Source of the DNA: Flavobacterium sp. I3-2 | GTDB lineage: Bacteria; Bacteroidota; Bacteroidia; Flavobacteriales; Flavobacteriaceae | Reading direction: 5' to 3' | Assembly: GCF_013389595.1 (NCBI RefSeq) | Contig: NZ_CP058306.1 | Location: forward strand, 1,674,001-1,738,000 | DNA: 64,000 nt | Shown here: piece by piece, positions 43,249-50,900 of the stretch | Numbering within the stretch: position 1 is the stretch's first letter | Layout: every line of letters begins with the position of its first letter | The notes under the pieces: model-generated | Databases searched by the model: none | What the model saw: the letters and a program-made list of their open reading frames with translations, nothing else | Told to the model about the DNA's origin: nothing | Made by a program: the position numbers and the translations under genes

Positions 43249-43406
43249 ACCTTAGAAAAAAGGATTGCATCAAAGTTTGCATCAAACTTTAAAAAGTCAT
43301 TTTTTGATGCAAAACTGATGTAGACAAAAAATAAAGTGATGCAATGATGCAGGTGTTGATGCAGATCAAAGTGTATTTAATCAGTTACTTAAGCTCTTTT
43401 TGCATC
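43213..43406. repeat. Iteron-like cluster of GATGC/GCATC sites, candidate replication origin
   Basis: Nine GATGC or GCATC words begin at 43213, 43221, 43267, 43279, 43306, 43338, 43346, 43358 and 43402. Most lie in a longer consensus TTGATGCAAA or its complement. About 0.4 would be expected by chance in this length. The cluster starts in the end of the helicase gene and fills the gap before the primase gene. Confidence 0.7.
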
Positions 43407-43443
43407 AAACTCACTTAAAATTCTAATCTTTAATTACTACAAC

Positions 43444-44322
43444 ATGAATTGCGAAACAGCAAAAAACATACAACTTACTTCTATTTTGGATAAAATAGGA
43501 GCTTGTAAAATACGGACATCAAACCACGATATATGGTATTTAAGTCCTTTTAGAAAAGAGAAAACAGCTTCTTTTAAAGTTGATATTCGGAAAAACATCT
43601 TTTACGATTTTGGAGAAGGTTTTGGTGGTAACACTATAGATTTTGTCATGCGATATTTTCAATGTGATATTTCTAATGCGTTAAACATTCTTCGGAATGA
43701 TTTCAGTTCATTTTCTTTTCAACAGCAAACTGTTCCGGTTTTAACCGAGCAAACGAATCTTAAAAAATCTTATGAAATAACCAGCGTACAATGTTTGTCT
43801 AATCCTATTTTATTAAATTATTTGAAAAGCAGAAAACTACATTTAGAAATTTGTAAAAAGTATTTATTCGAGGTAAATTATGAAATTAACAACAAAAAAT
43901 ATTTTGGAGTTGGATTTAAAAATGATTCCAACGGATTTGAAATTCGTAACAAATACGTGAAAATTTGTTTGGGTAAAAAGTGGTTTACACATTTAAATAA
44001 CGATTCTAAATCAGTGGTCATTTTAGAATCCTGGAGCGACTTTATGGCACTCCTAACATTGCATCCAAAAATGGAAAAAGTGCATGATTATTTAATCCTT
44101 AATTCGTTAGCACTTCATTCTAAAATTGATCCGGTTACTGAAAAATATATACAGATATTTTTAGCATTAGATTCAGACGAAGCTGGCTCGAAAGCAACAC
44201 AAAAGTTGCTTGATAAATGGAAAGGAAAATCTTCGGATTTTCGGAATTTATATCCAAATGCAAAAGATATAAATGAGTTTCTCATAAAGAAAACTCCCAT
44301 TGGGATTAAACGGAAATTATAA
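43444..44322 (+). CDS. Toprim-domain primase with zinc-less CHC2-like N-terminus
   Basis: A 292-residue DnaG-type mobile-element primase. The N-terminal fold follows the CHC2 pattern (WYLSPFRKEKTASFKVD, then FGEGFGGNTIDFV), but the positions of the usual Cys/His zinc ligands are Ser, Arg, Tyr and Glu. The Toprim domain starts near residue 195 with the catalytic Glu in VVILESWSD and the DxD in FLALDSDEAGSKA. It follows the helicase and the iteron-like cluster and precedes mobC. Priming activity is assumed from the family. Confidence 0.86.
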   Translation: MNCETAKNIQLTSILDKIGACKIRTSNHDIWYLSPFRKEKTASFKVDIRKNIFYDFGEGFGGNTIDFVMRYFQCDISNALNILRNDFSSFSFQQQTVPVLTEQTNLKKSYEITSVQCLSNPILLNYLKSRKLHLEICKKYLFEVNYEINNKKYFGVGFKNDSNGFEIRNKYVKICLGKKWFTHLNNDSKSVVILESWSDFMALLTLHPKMEKVHDYLILNSLALHSKIDPVTEKYIQIFLALDSDEAGSKATQKLLDKWKGKSSDFRNLYPNAKDINEFLIKKTPIGIKRKL

Positions 44323-44339
44323 ACACGTTTCGTGGAAGC

Positions 44340-44399
44340 AAGGGGCTGAAATGTATATACAAATCGCTTCACTAATTGTATATCCTATTTCCGACCCTT
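44340..44399. other. Imperfect inverted repeat, candidate origin of transfer (oriT)
   Basis: Left arm 44340-44362 and right arm 44376-44399 match over AAGGG, GAAAT and ATATACAA with a 13-nt spacer. The region is more GC-rich than its surroundings and lies within 115 bp of mobC. Position and structure fit an oriT; the nick site is not identified. Confidence 0.5.
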
Positions 44400-44452
44400 G
44401 TCCTGCGGAGCGAAAAATCTTCACGCTTCGCTAATTTTTTAAACTTTTAAAA

Positions 44453-44761
44453 ATGAATAAAAAAGATATTATAAGAGATCAAGTGATTGTTATTAGAGTT
44501 AGTGTTTTTGAAAAAAAACAGATTCAAAAAAATGCTGAAAAATACCGTTTAAGTATTTCTGATTTAGCTAGACAATTTTTGCTAAATGGACAAGCTTGGG
44601 CAAAGTCAAGCAATGAAATTTCCGATGGAATCTTAGAACGAAAAACGTTGATTGGTTTGGCAAATAATTTAAATCAATTAACAAGGTATGCACATCAAAA
44701 AAAAGAGCTTCCAATCATTATGGAGCTATTACAAAAAATTAATAAAGTATTCGATCCATGA
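44453..44761 (+). CDS. mobC: MobC-like relaxosome accessory protein
   Basis: A 102-residue protein with an N-terminal ribbon-helix-helix-like part (VIVIRVSVFEKKQIQKNAEK, then LSISDLARQFLLNG) and a helical C-terminus (IGLANNLNQLTRYAHQKK), the pattern of MobC/BexRN family mobilization proteins. It overlaps the relaxase gene by 4 bp. It probably binds oriT and helps the relaxase open the strands. Confidence 0.87.
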   Translation: MNKKDIIRDQVIVIRVSVFEKKQIQKNAEKYRLSISDLARQFLLNGQAWAKSSNEISDGILERKTLIGLANNLNQLTRYAHQKKELPIIMELLQKINKVFDP

Positions 44762-46131
44762 TTGCATTTTCAAATACAGGTACAGGTTTTAAGGGTGCAA
44801 TTTCTTATGCGTTAAAAGAGCATGAGAAAAATTTACCAGCTCATCAAAAACCTGTTGTAGTGGAGCAAAATAATATTTGGGGAACTTCTTCTGAAATTGC
44901 TAAACAAATGCGGTTTATTGCAGATTCTAATTCCAAAAGTTCTCGCCCTGTGCTTCACATTGCTTTTAGTTTTCATAAAGATGAAAAGTTGCCGTTGGAA
45001 AAAAGCATAGAAGCAATGCACCTTGCGTTACAGGAAATTAATTTTCACCGAGAAAAAAATCAATATCTTTTGGTTCAACACAATGATACAGATGTGGAAC
45101 ATTATCATTGGATCATCAACAAAGTGGATTTGAATGCTAAAAATTTAGACACGAGCTACATTAAAAACCGATTGCAGGTTGCTTGCGATAAGGTAGAGAA
45201 GCAGTTGAAATTACGCTACACCCAGGGGAGAACTATTATTTATGATCCGGAATCTGAAAAAGGTTATAAGTTCACGCAAAAAGCAAATCTTAAGAATAAA
45301 ATTTTTAAAGATAAGTCGATCAATATTTCAGATGTCAAGCAATTTATTTACGATGAATTGATACGAATTTTATCGTATTTAAAAACAATTGAACAATTAG
45401 TGCCTGAACTTTCAAAAAAAGGAATTGCTTGCCAAACAACTTTTAATAAAAATGGATTAAGCGGAGTTTCGTTTCGATACAACAATCAAGCATACAAGGG
45501 AAGTCAGATTGGTGTAAAAGCAAAAGATATTGTAAATGCCATACAACAAAACCAAACGTTAGGTAGTAAAGATCATATAACATTGTTGAATGCTTTTCAT
45601 AAAAATATACAGACTACTTTAAAAGCTATTGTAGCTGATTATGAAACCGGAAATCCGTATCCTGATTTTGAAAAGTGTTTTTTAAATAATGAAATTCGTT
45701 ATGAAGATGAAAAGTTGTTTTTCAAAGGTTATCGTATCTCCAACAAACCTATTGAATATTTTAGAAAAGCAGCCGAAACCTTTGTTTTGGGTTCATTAAA
45801 AAACTTTGAATATAAAATGTATTGCTACAATGATTTGATGAATCAAGAACCTAGGAAAGTTCCGCTACTATTTGGTAGGGATAAAATTCTTACAGAAAAT
45901 AAGCAATTATTAAAAGAGCAGCAGAATGCAGTTGAACCGCAATTAAAAATTAGAATAAGTCGTTCTATTATTCCTGATTTTTCAGGTGTTTTTCTGAAAA
46001 GTATAAAACACCACAAAGATAAATTAGCAGAATTAACAGAAAACAAAAAAACTACAATCGCTAACATAGAAAAACAAAAAAAAATTAGAAAGGAAGTTAG
46101 GATAATGCTTGTGAAAATTCTTAGGTTGTAG
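44758..46131 (+). CDS. mobA: Relaxase/mobilization nuclease (MOBP-like)
   Basis: A 457-residue relaxase. The metal-binding motif is HND...HYH (His108, His115, His117) in VQHNDTDVEHYHWIINKVD, and a conserved N-terminal stretch GFKGAISYALKE precedes it. The C-terminal 150 residues are charged and helical with no coupling or helicase domain. It would nick oriT and stay attached to the 5' end, with a co-resident conjugative element supplying the channel. No type IV secretion genes are in the window. Confidence 0.9.
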   Translation: MIAFSNTGTGFKGAISYALKEHEKNLPAHQKPVVVEQNNIWGTSSEIAKQMRFIADSNSKSSRPVLHIAFSFHKDEKLPLEKSIEAMHLALQEINFHREKNQYLLVQHNDTDVEHYHWIINKVDLNAKNLDTSYIKNRLQVACDKVEKQLKLRYTQGRTIIYDPESEKGYKFTQKANLKNKIFKDKSINISDVKQFIYDELIRILSYLKTIEQLVPELSKKGIACQTTFNKNGLSGVSFRYNNQAYKGSQIGVKAKDIVNAIQQNQTLGSKDHITLLNAFHKNIQTTLKAIVADYETGNPYPDFEKCFLNNEIRYEDEKLFFKGYRISNKPIEYFRKAAETFVLGSLKNFEYKMYCYNDLMNQEPRKVPLLFGRDKILTENKQLLKEQQNAVEPQLKIRISRSIIPDFSGVFLKSIKHHKDKLAELTENKKTTIANIEKQKKIRKEVRIMLVKILRL

Positions 46132-46220
46132 ATTTTTAATAAGTTTTTATCTAAAATATATTAATTATAAAATCTATTTATCTTTTTGTTTTTAGATTTA
46201 CAATTTATTTTAAAGATTTG

Positions 46221-46243
46221 CAGAAAGTACATGTACTTTTCTG
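46221..46243. promoter_or_regulatory. Near-perfect palindrome upstream of Septu-like ATPase gene
   Basis: CAGAAAGTACA and TGTACTTTTCTG face each other with one extra T. It lies 35-57 bp before the start codon, a plausible regulator site or hairpin. No TAnnTTTG box is clear nearby. Confidence 0.35.
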
Positions 46244-46277
46244 TAATTGATTTTTGTAATACAAAATAAGTTAGATA

Positions 46278-48230
46278 TTGGAACTTTCAAGTAAATTAAA
46301 ATTAGAAATTTTAAGAGTATTATTAGCGGAAAAAGAACTATTTGGAAAGCCTGATGATGAAGAAAATGTTATCAAGTTCTTAGATGATTTGTTTGATTTG
46401 AAAACACTGCCTTCCGAAGATTCAAGGTTTAGAAATGCCTACGAAGATGCTTATCAGCATTTGGTAAATAATTATGATTGGGAATATGAATATGTATTTA
46501 CAGAAAGGTTTAATATTATTGATAATACCGAAACCTTTGTCAAGTTTTTAAACAAAATTATTCACCCTAGTTTAAGGGAAGATGAAGATGATATTTTCAA
46601 GTTTTATACAATCATTAATCCATATTTAGAAAAAGGAAAATTAAATTATAGTTTAGTTTCATATGAAGAAGGAGGTTTTCCAGTCTATGAGGTGAGTATA
46701 TATGACGATAATGACACATCTCCCATAAACATTATTCAAAATAAGATTCCATTTTTTATTGATAACTTACCTAAAGGATATTACAATAATCCAAACTCTC
46801 ATGATAAACCAAGTGTCTTTCCTTCCTTCGTACTTGTTAACGATAGAGATTGGAACGATTTTTTCAAGTATACGGGTTATTTTCTTTTTTACTATCCAAC
46901 AGTAGATCAATGTGTAGAAATAGGTGCGCTCAAAATTATTACTAAAGAAATCGAAAATATTTCGAACATATTAAGTGACAGTTTTTATAATTTGGACAGT
47001 AGTTATTGTTCCTTAGGTTTTGATTTTAAATTTTACGAGAATATTAAAACAGTATTTGGTAAAACCTATGAAAGTATTTTATGGGCTTTGAAAGATGCTG
47101 CATTCTTTTCAGAAATTTTAGAGGAATTCGAAAATGATTACTATTTCAGGAATTCATTAATTAGATTTGATGAACAAGAACAATTACTAAGAGAAGCAAA
47201 ACATCGTTTAGAAGGGTACGATATAAAAAGCTTGTACAGTTTCAAATACTCCTTTAAACCAAAATTTTCTAGCGATTCTGTCTCAATCGACTTTAATTTT
47301 GACTCTGAAAAAAGTATTCCATCAAGAATATTTGCCATAATTGGAAAAAATGGAACAGGAAAAACCCAATTGATTACAACCCTACCACTTGATATATCTA
47401 AAAAAAATGATATAGCTTTTATTCCTAAAAGACCCATTTTTAGTAAAGTTGTAGCTGTATCATATAGTGCTTTTGACACTTTTGATATTCCTAAAAAGAC
47501 AGCGGATTTTAATTATGTTTATTGTGGCATAAGAGACCCTAAAGGTGAATTATATACTGAAAGAGGTCTAAAATTGAGATTTCACAATTCATGGAAAAAA
47601 ATCAAAGAAAAAAATAGATTTGACAAATGGAAGAACTTACTACATTTTTTTATGGAAGAAGAATTAATCAATGAGTTTATTATTTTTAATGATAATTCTT
47701 TCGAGTATACCGTTGATATAAAAGGTTTCAATAGTGTAAGTAAAAAATTAAGTTCCGGTCAGAGTGTTTTATTATATATAATAACAGAAATTGTAGCGAA
47801 TATAAGATTTGATTCTCTAGTCATTTATGATGAACCGGAAACACATTTACACCCAAATGCAATATCACAACTAATAAATACAATTTATCAGTTAACTCAA
47901 GAGTTCCGATCATATTGTATTATTGCAACTCATTCACCAATTATAGTTAGAGAATTACTTTCCAGAAATATTTATATAGTGGAGAGGGAAAGTAATGTAA
48001 TTTCTGTCAGAAAACCGTTGGTTGAAACATTCGGTGAAAACCTTACAATGATAACAGAAGAAATATTCGGTAATAGAGATGTACCCAATCAATTTGAAAA
48101 AATATTATCGCGATTAGCTAAGACAGGTAAAAGTTATGAAGAAATACTATCTGTAATAGAAACTGAAAATATTCCATTGAGTTTAAACGCACGTATTTAC
48201 TTAAAAAGTATTATTGATGAAAAATCTTAA
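46278..48230 (+). CDS. ABC-type AAA ATPase, PtuA-like (Septu-type defence)
   Basis: A 650-residue cytosolic ATPase: Walker A GKNGTGKT (356-363), ABC signature LSSGQ (491-495), Walker B LVIYDEPETHLHP (514-526) and switch His in IIATHSP (552). The first 340 residues are an all-alpha/beta domain without known motifs, longer than in many PtuA proteins. The HNH nuclease gene follows with a 14-bp overlap, the signature of the Septu pair PtuA-PtuB. The start is TTG; a stop lies two codons upstream and no ATG is near. A retron Ec78-type system is ruled out within this locus by the lack of a reverse transcriptase. Confidence 0.8.
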   Translation: MELSSKLKLEILRVLLAEKELFGKPDDEENVIKFLDDLFDLKTLPSEDSRFRNAYEDAYQHLVNNYDWEYEYVFTERFNIIDNTETFVKFLNKIIHPSLREDEDDIFKFYTIINPYLEKGKLNYSLVSYEEGGFPVYEVSIYDDNDTSPINIIQNKIPFFIDNLPKGYYNNPNSHDKPSVFPSFVLVNDRDWNDFFKYTGYFLFYYPTVDQCVEIGALKIITKEIENISNILSDSFYNLDSSYCSLGFDFKFYENIKTVFGKTYESILWALKDAAFFSEILEEFENDYYFRNSLIRFDEQEQLLREAKHRLEGYDIKSLYSFKYSFKPKFSSDSVSIDFNFDSEKSIPSRIFAIIGKNGTGKTQLITTLPLDISKKNDIAFIPKRPIFSKVVAVSYSAFDTFDIPKKTADFNYVYCGIRDPKGELYTERGLKLRFHNSWKKIKEKNRFDKWKNLLHFFMEEELINEFIIFNDNSFEYTVDIKGFNSVSKKLSSGQSVLLYIITEIVANIRFDSLVIYDEPETHLHPNAISQLINTIYQLTQEFRSYCIIATHSPIIVRELLSRNIYIVERESNVISVRKPLVETFGENLTMITEEIFGNRDVPNQFEKILSRLAKTGKSYEEILSVIETENIPLSLNARIYLKSIIDEKS

Positions 48231-49065
48231 TGTATATAATAGGAATGTTCATGATTTTTTAGATGACATAGTAAGATCTAAAAAACACACACAAAAGGAT
48301 CCAAATTTTAAACAAAGATTAGCTTTATTAATTCCTAATGTTAACGCATGTTATGATTTATATAATATTGCTCACGATGCTAATAACCATGTTTCACTTA
48401 TAGCTCATGGTTACATTGGTCAGGATCAAAATGATTTATTAAAATTATACAATTCTAAAGCAGTTAAGTTAGTTAATTTCAAAAATGATGCGACAACAGT
48501 TTTAGATAATAGAGCCTCAACTATATGTCAATATTGCACAATCAATTCAGCTAACACATTAGATCATATTATCCCAAAGGTTGAATTCGTTGAATTTGCT
48601 GTTAATCCAAAAAATTTATTACCAGCTTGTTCAGAATGTAATGGATATAAATTAGATCGATTTAAAAACAATCAGGATAGATTATTTTTAAATCTATACA
48701 CTGATTTATTACCTTCAGTTCAATATTTATTTGCTGATGTTATAATTATTAATAACATAGTAGAAGTAGATTTTAGGCTGTCAAATGTAAATAATATAGA
48801 CCCTCGTTTATTCAGACTTCTTGAAAGTCATTATGAAAAATTACATTTGTTTCGTAGATTTAAGAGTAAATCAAATACTATTATAAGTGAAATGATTAAC
48901 TCAATTAATGCCTCGATAAACCAAATATCAAGACAAACTTTTATAGATATAACTCTTGATAAAATCAATAGAGATAAATTATTACATGGGCACAATCATT
49001 ACAAATTAATATTAGAGGAGGCTCTTATAAATAACAATGCTTACCTTAGTCAATATTTTCCATAA
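48217..49065 (+). CDS. HNH endonuclease, PtuB-like (Septu-type defence)
   Basis: A 282-residue HNH nuclease. The finger has two Cys pairs, CQYC (104-107) and CSEC (138-141), around the catalytic LDHIIP (Asp116-His117), with Asn133 and NGYK at 142-145. Helical regions precede and follow the nuclease. The start overlaps the ATPase gene; an adjacent TTG at 48214 is also possible, but the ATG is preferred. In Septu the ATPase holds or gates the nuclease until phage infection, and that model is assumed here by family. Confidence 0.82.
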   Translation: MKNLNVYNRNVHDFLDDIVRSKKHTQKDPNFKQRLALLIPNVNACYDLYNIAHDANNHVSLIAHGYIGQDQNDLLKLYNSKAVKLVNFKNDATTVLDNRASTICQYCTINSANTLDHIIPKVEFVEFAVNPKNLLPACSECNGYKLDRFKNNQDRLFLNLYTDLLPSVQYLFADVIIINNIVEVDFRLSNVNNIDPRLFRLLESHYEKLHLFRRFKSKSNTIISEMINSINASINQISRQTFIDITLDKINRDKLLHGHNHYKLILEEALINNNAYLSQYFP

Positions 49066-49160
49066 GGTAATTTATATTTATCAGTTAATGATTATATATA
49101 GAACTGAAAATGAGCTTAATTTTTTATATAAGATTTCAAAGACTTCAATTTTAGATGTAA

Positions 49161-49325
49161 CTATTTCAAATATGAAGAAATTTTGTCTTCTAAAATTTTA
49201 ATTAATTCTGTTTGATAGTACTTGTAAATACCCTCGATATCTAATGTAATTATCTCTATTTTAAACCGACCATTAATAAAATTTTTCAATTCCTTTTTTT
49301 CATAAAAAAGATTGGTTTGATATAT
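49161..49325 (-). pseudogene. Possible gene remnant (54 codons, no start)
   Basis: The minus frame is open from after a TAA to a TAG and reads like real protein (FYEKKELKNFINGRFKIE, then IYKYYQTELIKILEDKI). It has no ATG and no recognisable family. It may be the 3' end of a gene lost when the neighbouring defence systems were inserted, or chance. Confidence 0.3.
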
Positions 49326-49375
49326 TTATTTTAAAATTAGCCTTGACTTTGTAGCGTAAGTGTCATAAAATATGC

Positions 49376-49406
49376 TTGTAAGATCCTATCAATTATTGTA
49401 CTTTTG
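49376..49406 (+). promoter_or_regulatory. Promoter of restriction-modification operon
   Basis: -33 TTG at 49376-49378, a 20-bp spacer, and -7 TACTTTTG at 49399-49406, the best Bacteroidetes promoter match in the window. It is 23 bp before the control gene ATG. Confidence 0.7.
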
Positions 49407-49420
49407 ACCGCTTAGGTCAA
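49404..49420. promoter_or_regulatory. Palindromic operator (C-box candidate)
   Basis: Perfect inverted repeat TTGACC-N5-GGTCAA overlapping the end of the -7 box and the expected start point. A bound control protein would block RNA polymerase. The XRE protein encoded just downstream is the obvious binder. Confidence 0.6.
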
Positions 49421-49429
49421 TTTCATACT

Positions 49430-49720
49430 ATGATAAAAACAGGAGATATAATACGGAAAAAAAGAATAGAAATTGGTATTTCTCAAAAAGACTTAGCGTC
49501 AAAAATTGGCGTAGATGTTTCTTTTCTTTGCAAAATTGAAAAGAATGAAAAGAAGTTAAGTTTAGAGAAACTAGAATTAGTTTCAACTATTCTAAATTTA
49601 GACTTTCTTAAATATAAAAATGAATATTACTATGACAAGGTTGATTCGATTTTTGAAAATGAAAAAGAGGATTATAAGGTTATGATAATTAATAATATAA
49701 TTAATAAAAACAATGTATAG
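49430..49720 (+). CDS. XRE-family control (C) protein of restriction-modification operon
   Basis: A 96-residue protein with a lambda-repressor-type HTH (GDIIRKKRIEIGISQKDLAS, then KIGVDVSFLCKIEKNEKKLS; residues 4-45) and a short helical tail. It precedes and overlaps (8 bp) the first methyltransferase gene. Size and position match C proteins, which delay restriction until the host is methylated. A perfect palindrome in its own promoter supports autoregulation. Confidence 0.83.
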   Translation: MIKTGDIIRKKRIEIGISQKDLASKIGVDVSFLCKIEKNEKKLSLEKLELVSTILNLDFLKYKNEYYYDKVDSIFENEKEDYKVMIINNIINKNNV

Positions 49721-50900
49721 TTTTGTCGATTTATTTGCAGGATGTGGAGGATTAAGTGAAGGTTTTTACAAAGAAGGTTTTAAAGCATTGGCTCACGTTG
49801 AAATTAATAAATATGCGTGTGAAACTTTGAAAACTAGAATGAAATTCTACGGTTATGAAAATGTTGATGATGAAGTTTTAAATGTAGATATAACTAATGA
49901 AAATATAAATGAAATTATCGATAATGCAGTAAAAAATAGAAATGTAGATTTAATTGTAGGAGGTCCTCCTTGTCAAGCTTACTCAACTTTAGGTAGAGCT
50001 AAAGATAGTAATGCAATGCATGATGATCCACGTAACTTTTTATTTGAAAGTTATATCAAAGTATTACATCATTTAAATCCAAAACTTTTTGTTTTTGAAA
50101 ATGTTACTGGTCTATTAACTGCGAAGTTAAACAACAAGTCGATTTTAGATACCATACTTAAAAAATTGGGTAAAAATTATAAATTAATTAAGTCACCCAA
50201 GGGAATGGTTTTAAATTCGGCTGATTATGGTGTTCCTCAAATTAGAAAACGTGTTATTATAATAGGTGTTAGAAAGGATTTACCATTTGATGCAGATGAA
50301 GTTTATAAAAATATTTTAAAAACGAATTCTGATTCTTACGAATCTAACTTGAAGCCTTATGTTACTGTGTCTGATGCAATTAGTGATCTACCTTCTTTAA
50401 AAGCTGGAGAAGGTTCTGATGTTGTGAAATTTAAATCAAGTCGTACTAATAATTTTTTAGATGAAATTGTGGATAAAAAATCTAATATTTTAAGACATCA
50501 TGTAGCTAGAAAATTGAACAATTTAGATATTGAAAGATATTCAGTAATGAGTAAGAATAATTGGGTATTTACTCAATTATTGGAAAATAGAGAAGATTTA
50601 AGACATCCTAAGCAAAGAATTTTCAATAATAGTTATTGTGTACAATTTTGGGATAAACCTGCACGTACTATAATAGCACATTTATATAAGGATGGTAACC
50701 AATTTATACATCCAGATCATAAACAAGGGCGCTCTATAACTCCAAGAGAAGCAGCAAGATTGCAGTCTTTTCCTGACGATTTTGTATTTGAAGGATCAAG
50801 AACAGAAATTTATAAGCAAATAGGTAATGCAGTTCCTGTACTATTAGCTCAAGCTATTGCTAAAGGATGTAAAAATGTTTTAAAGAAATATGATATTTAA
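49713..50900 (+). CDS. DNA (cytosine-5-)-methyltransferase M1
   Basis: A 395-residue 5mC methyltransferase with all core motifs: I FVDLFAGCGGLSEGF (4-18), IV with catalytic Cys87 (GGPPCQAYS), VI FVFENVTGL (127-135), VIII QIRKR (176-180), and IX/X REAARLQSFPDDF with KQIGNAVPV. The target-recognition domain, between VIII and IX, covers about residues 190-325. It is the first of two MTases in this operon. In LlaJI-type systems two such enzymes methylate the two strands of an asymmetric site, which is the likely arrangement here. Confidence 0.95.
   Translation: MYSFVDLFAGCGGLSEGFYKEGFKALAHVEINKYACETLKTRMKFYGYENVDDEVLNVDITNENINEIIDNAVKNRNVDLIVGGPPCQAYSTLGRAKDSNAMHDDPRNFLFESYIKVLHHLNPKLFVFENVTGLLTAKLNNKSILDTILKKLGKNYKLIKSPKGMVLNSADYGVPQIRKRVIIIGVRKDLPFDADEVYKNILKTNSDSYESNLKPYVTVSDAISDLPSLKAGEGSDVVKFKSSRTNNFLDEIVDKKSNILRHHVARKLNNLDIERYSVMSKNNWVFTQLLENREDLRHPKQRIFNNSYCVQFWDKPARTIIAHLYKDGNQFIHPDHKQGRSITPREAARLQSFPDDFVFEGSRTEIYKQIGNAVPVLLAQAIAKGCKNVLKKYDI

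Larger units (their letters stand above)
49066..49429. other. Intergenic region before the restriction-modification operon
   Basis: 364 bp holding a possible minus-strand gene remnant (49161-49325), the promoter and operator of the control gene (49376-49420), and otherwise AT-rich sequence. Confidence 0.6.

Noticed and set aside
46278..49065. Retron of the Ec78 type (RT plus PtuA/PtuB)
   Set aside because: No reverse transcriptase frame and no msr/msd-like RNA is found around the ATPase-HNH pair.
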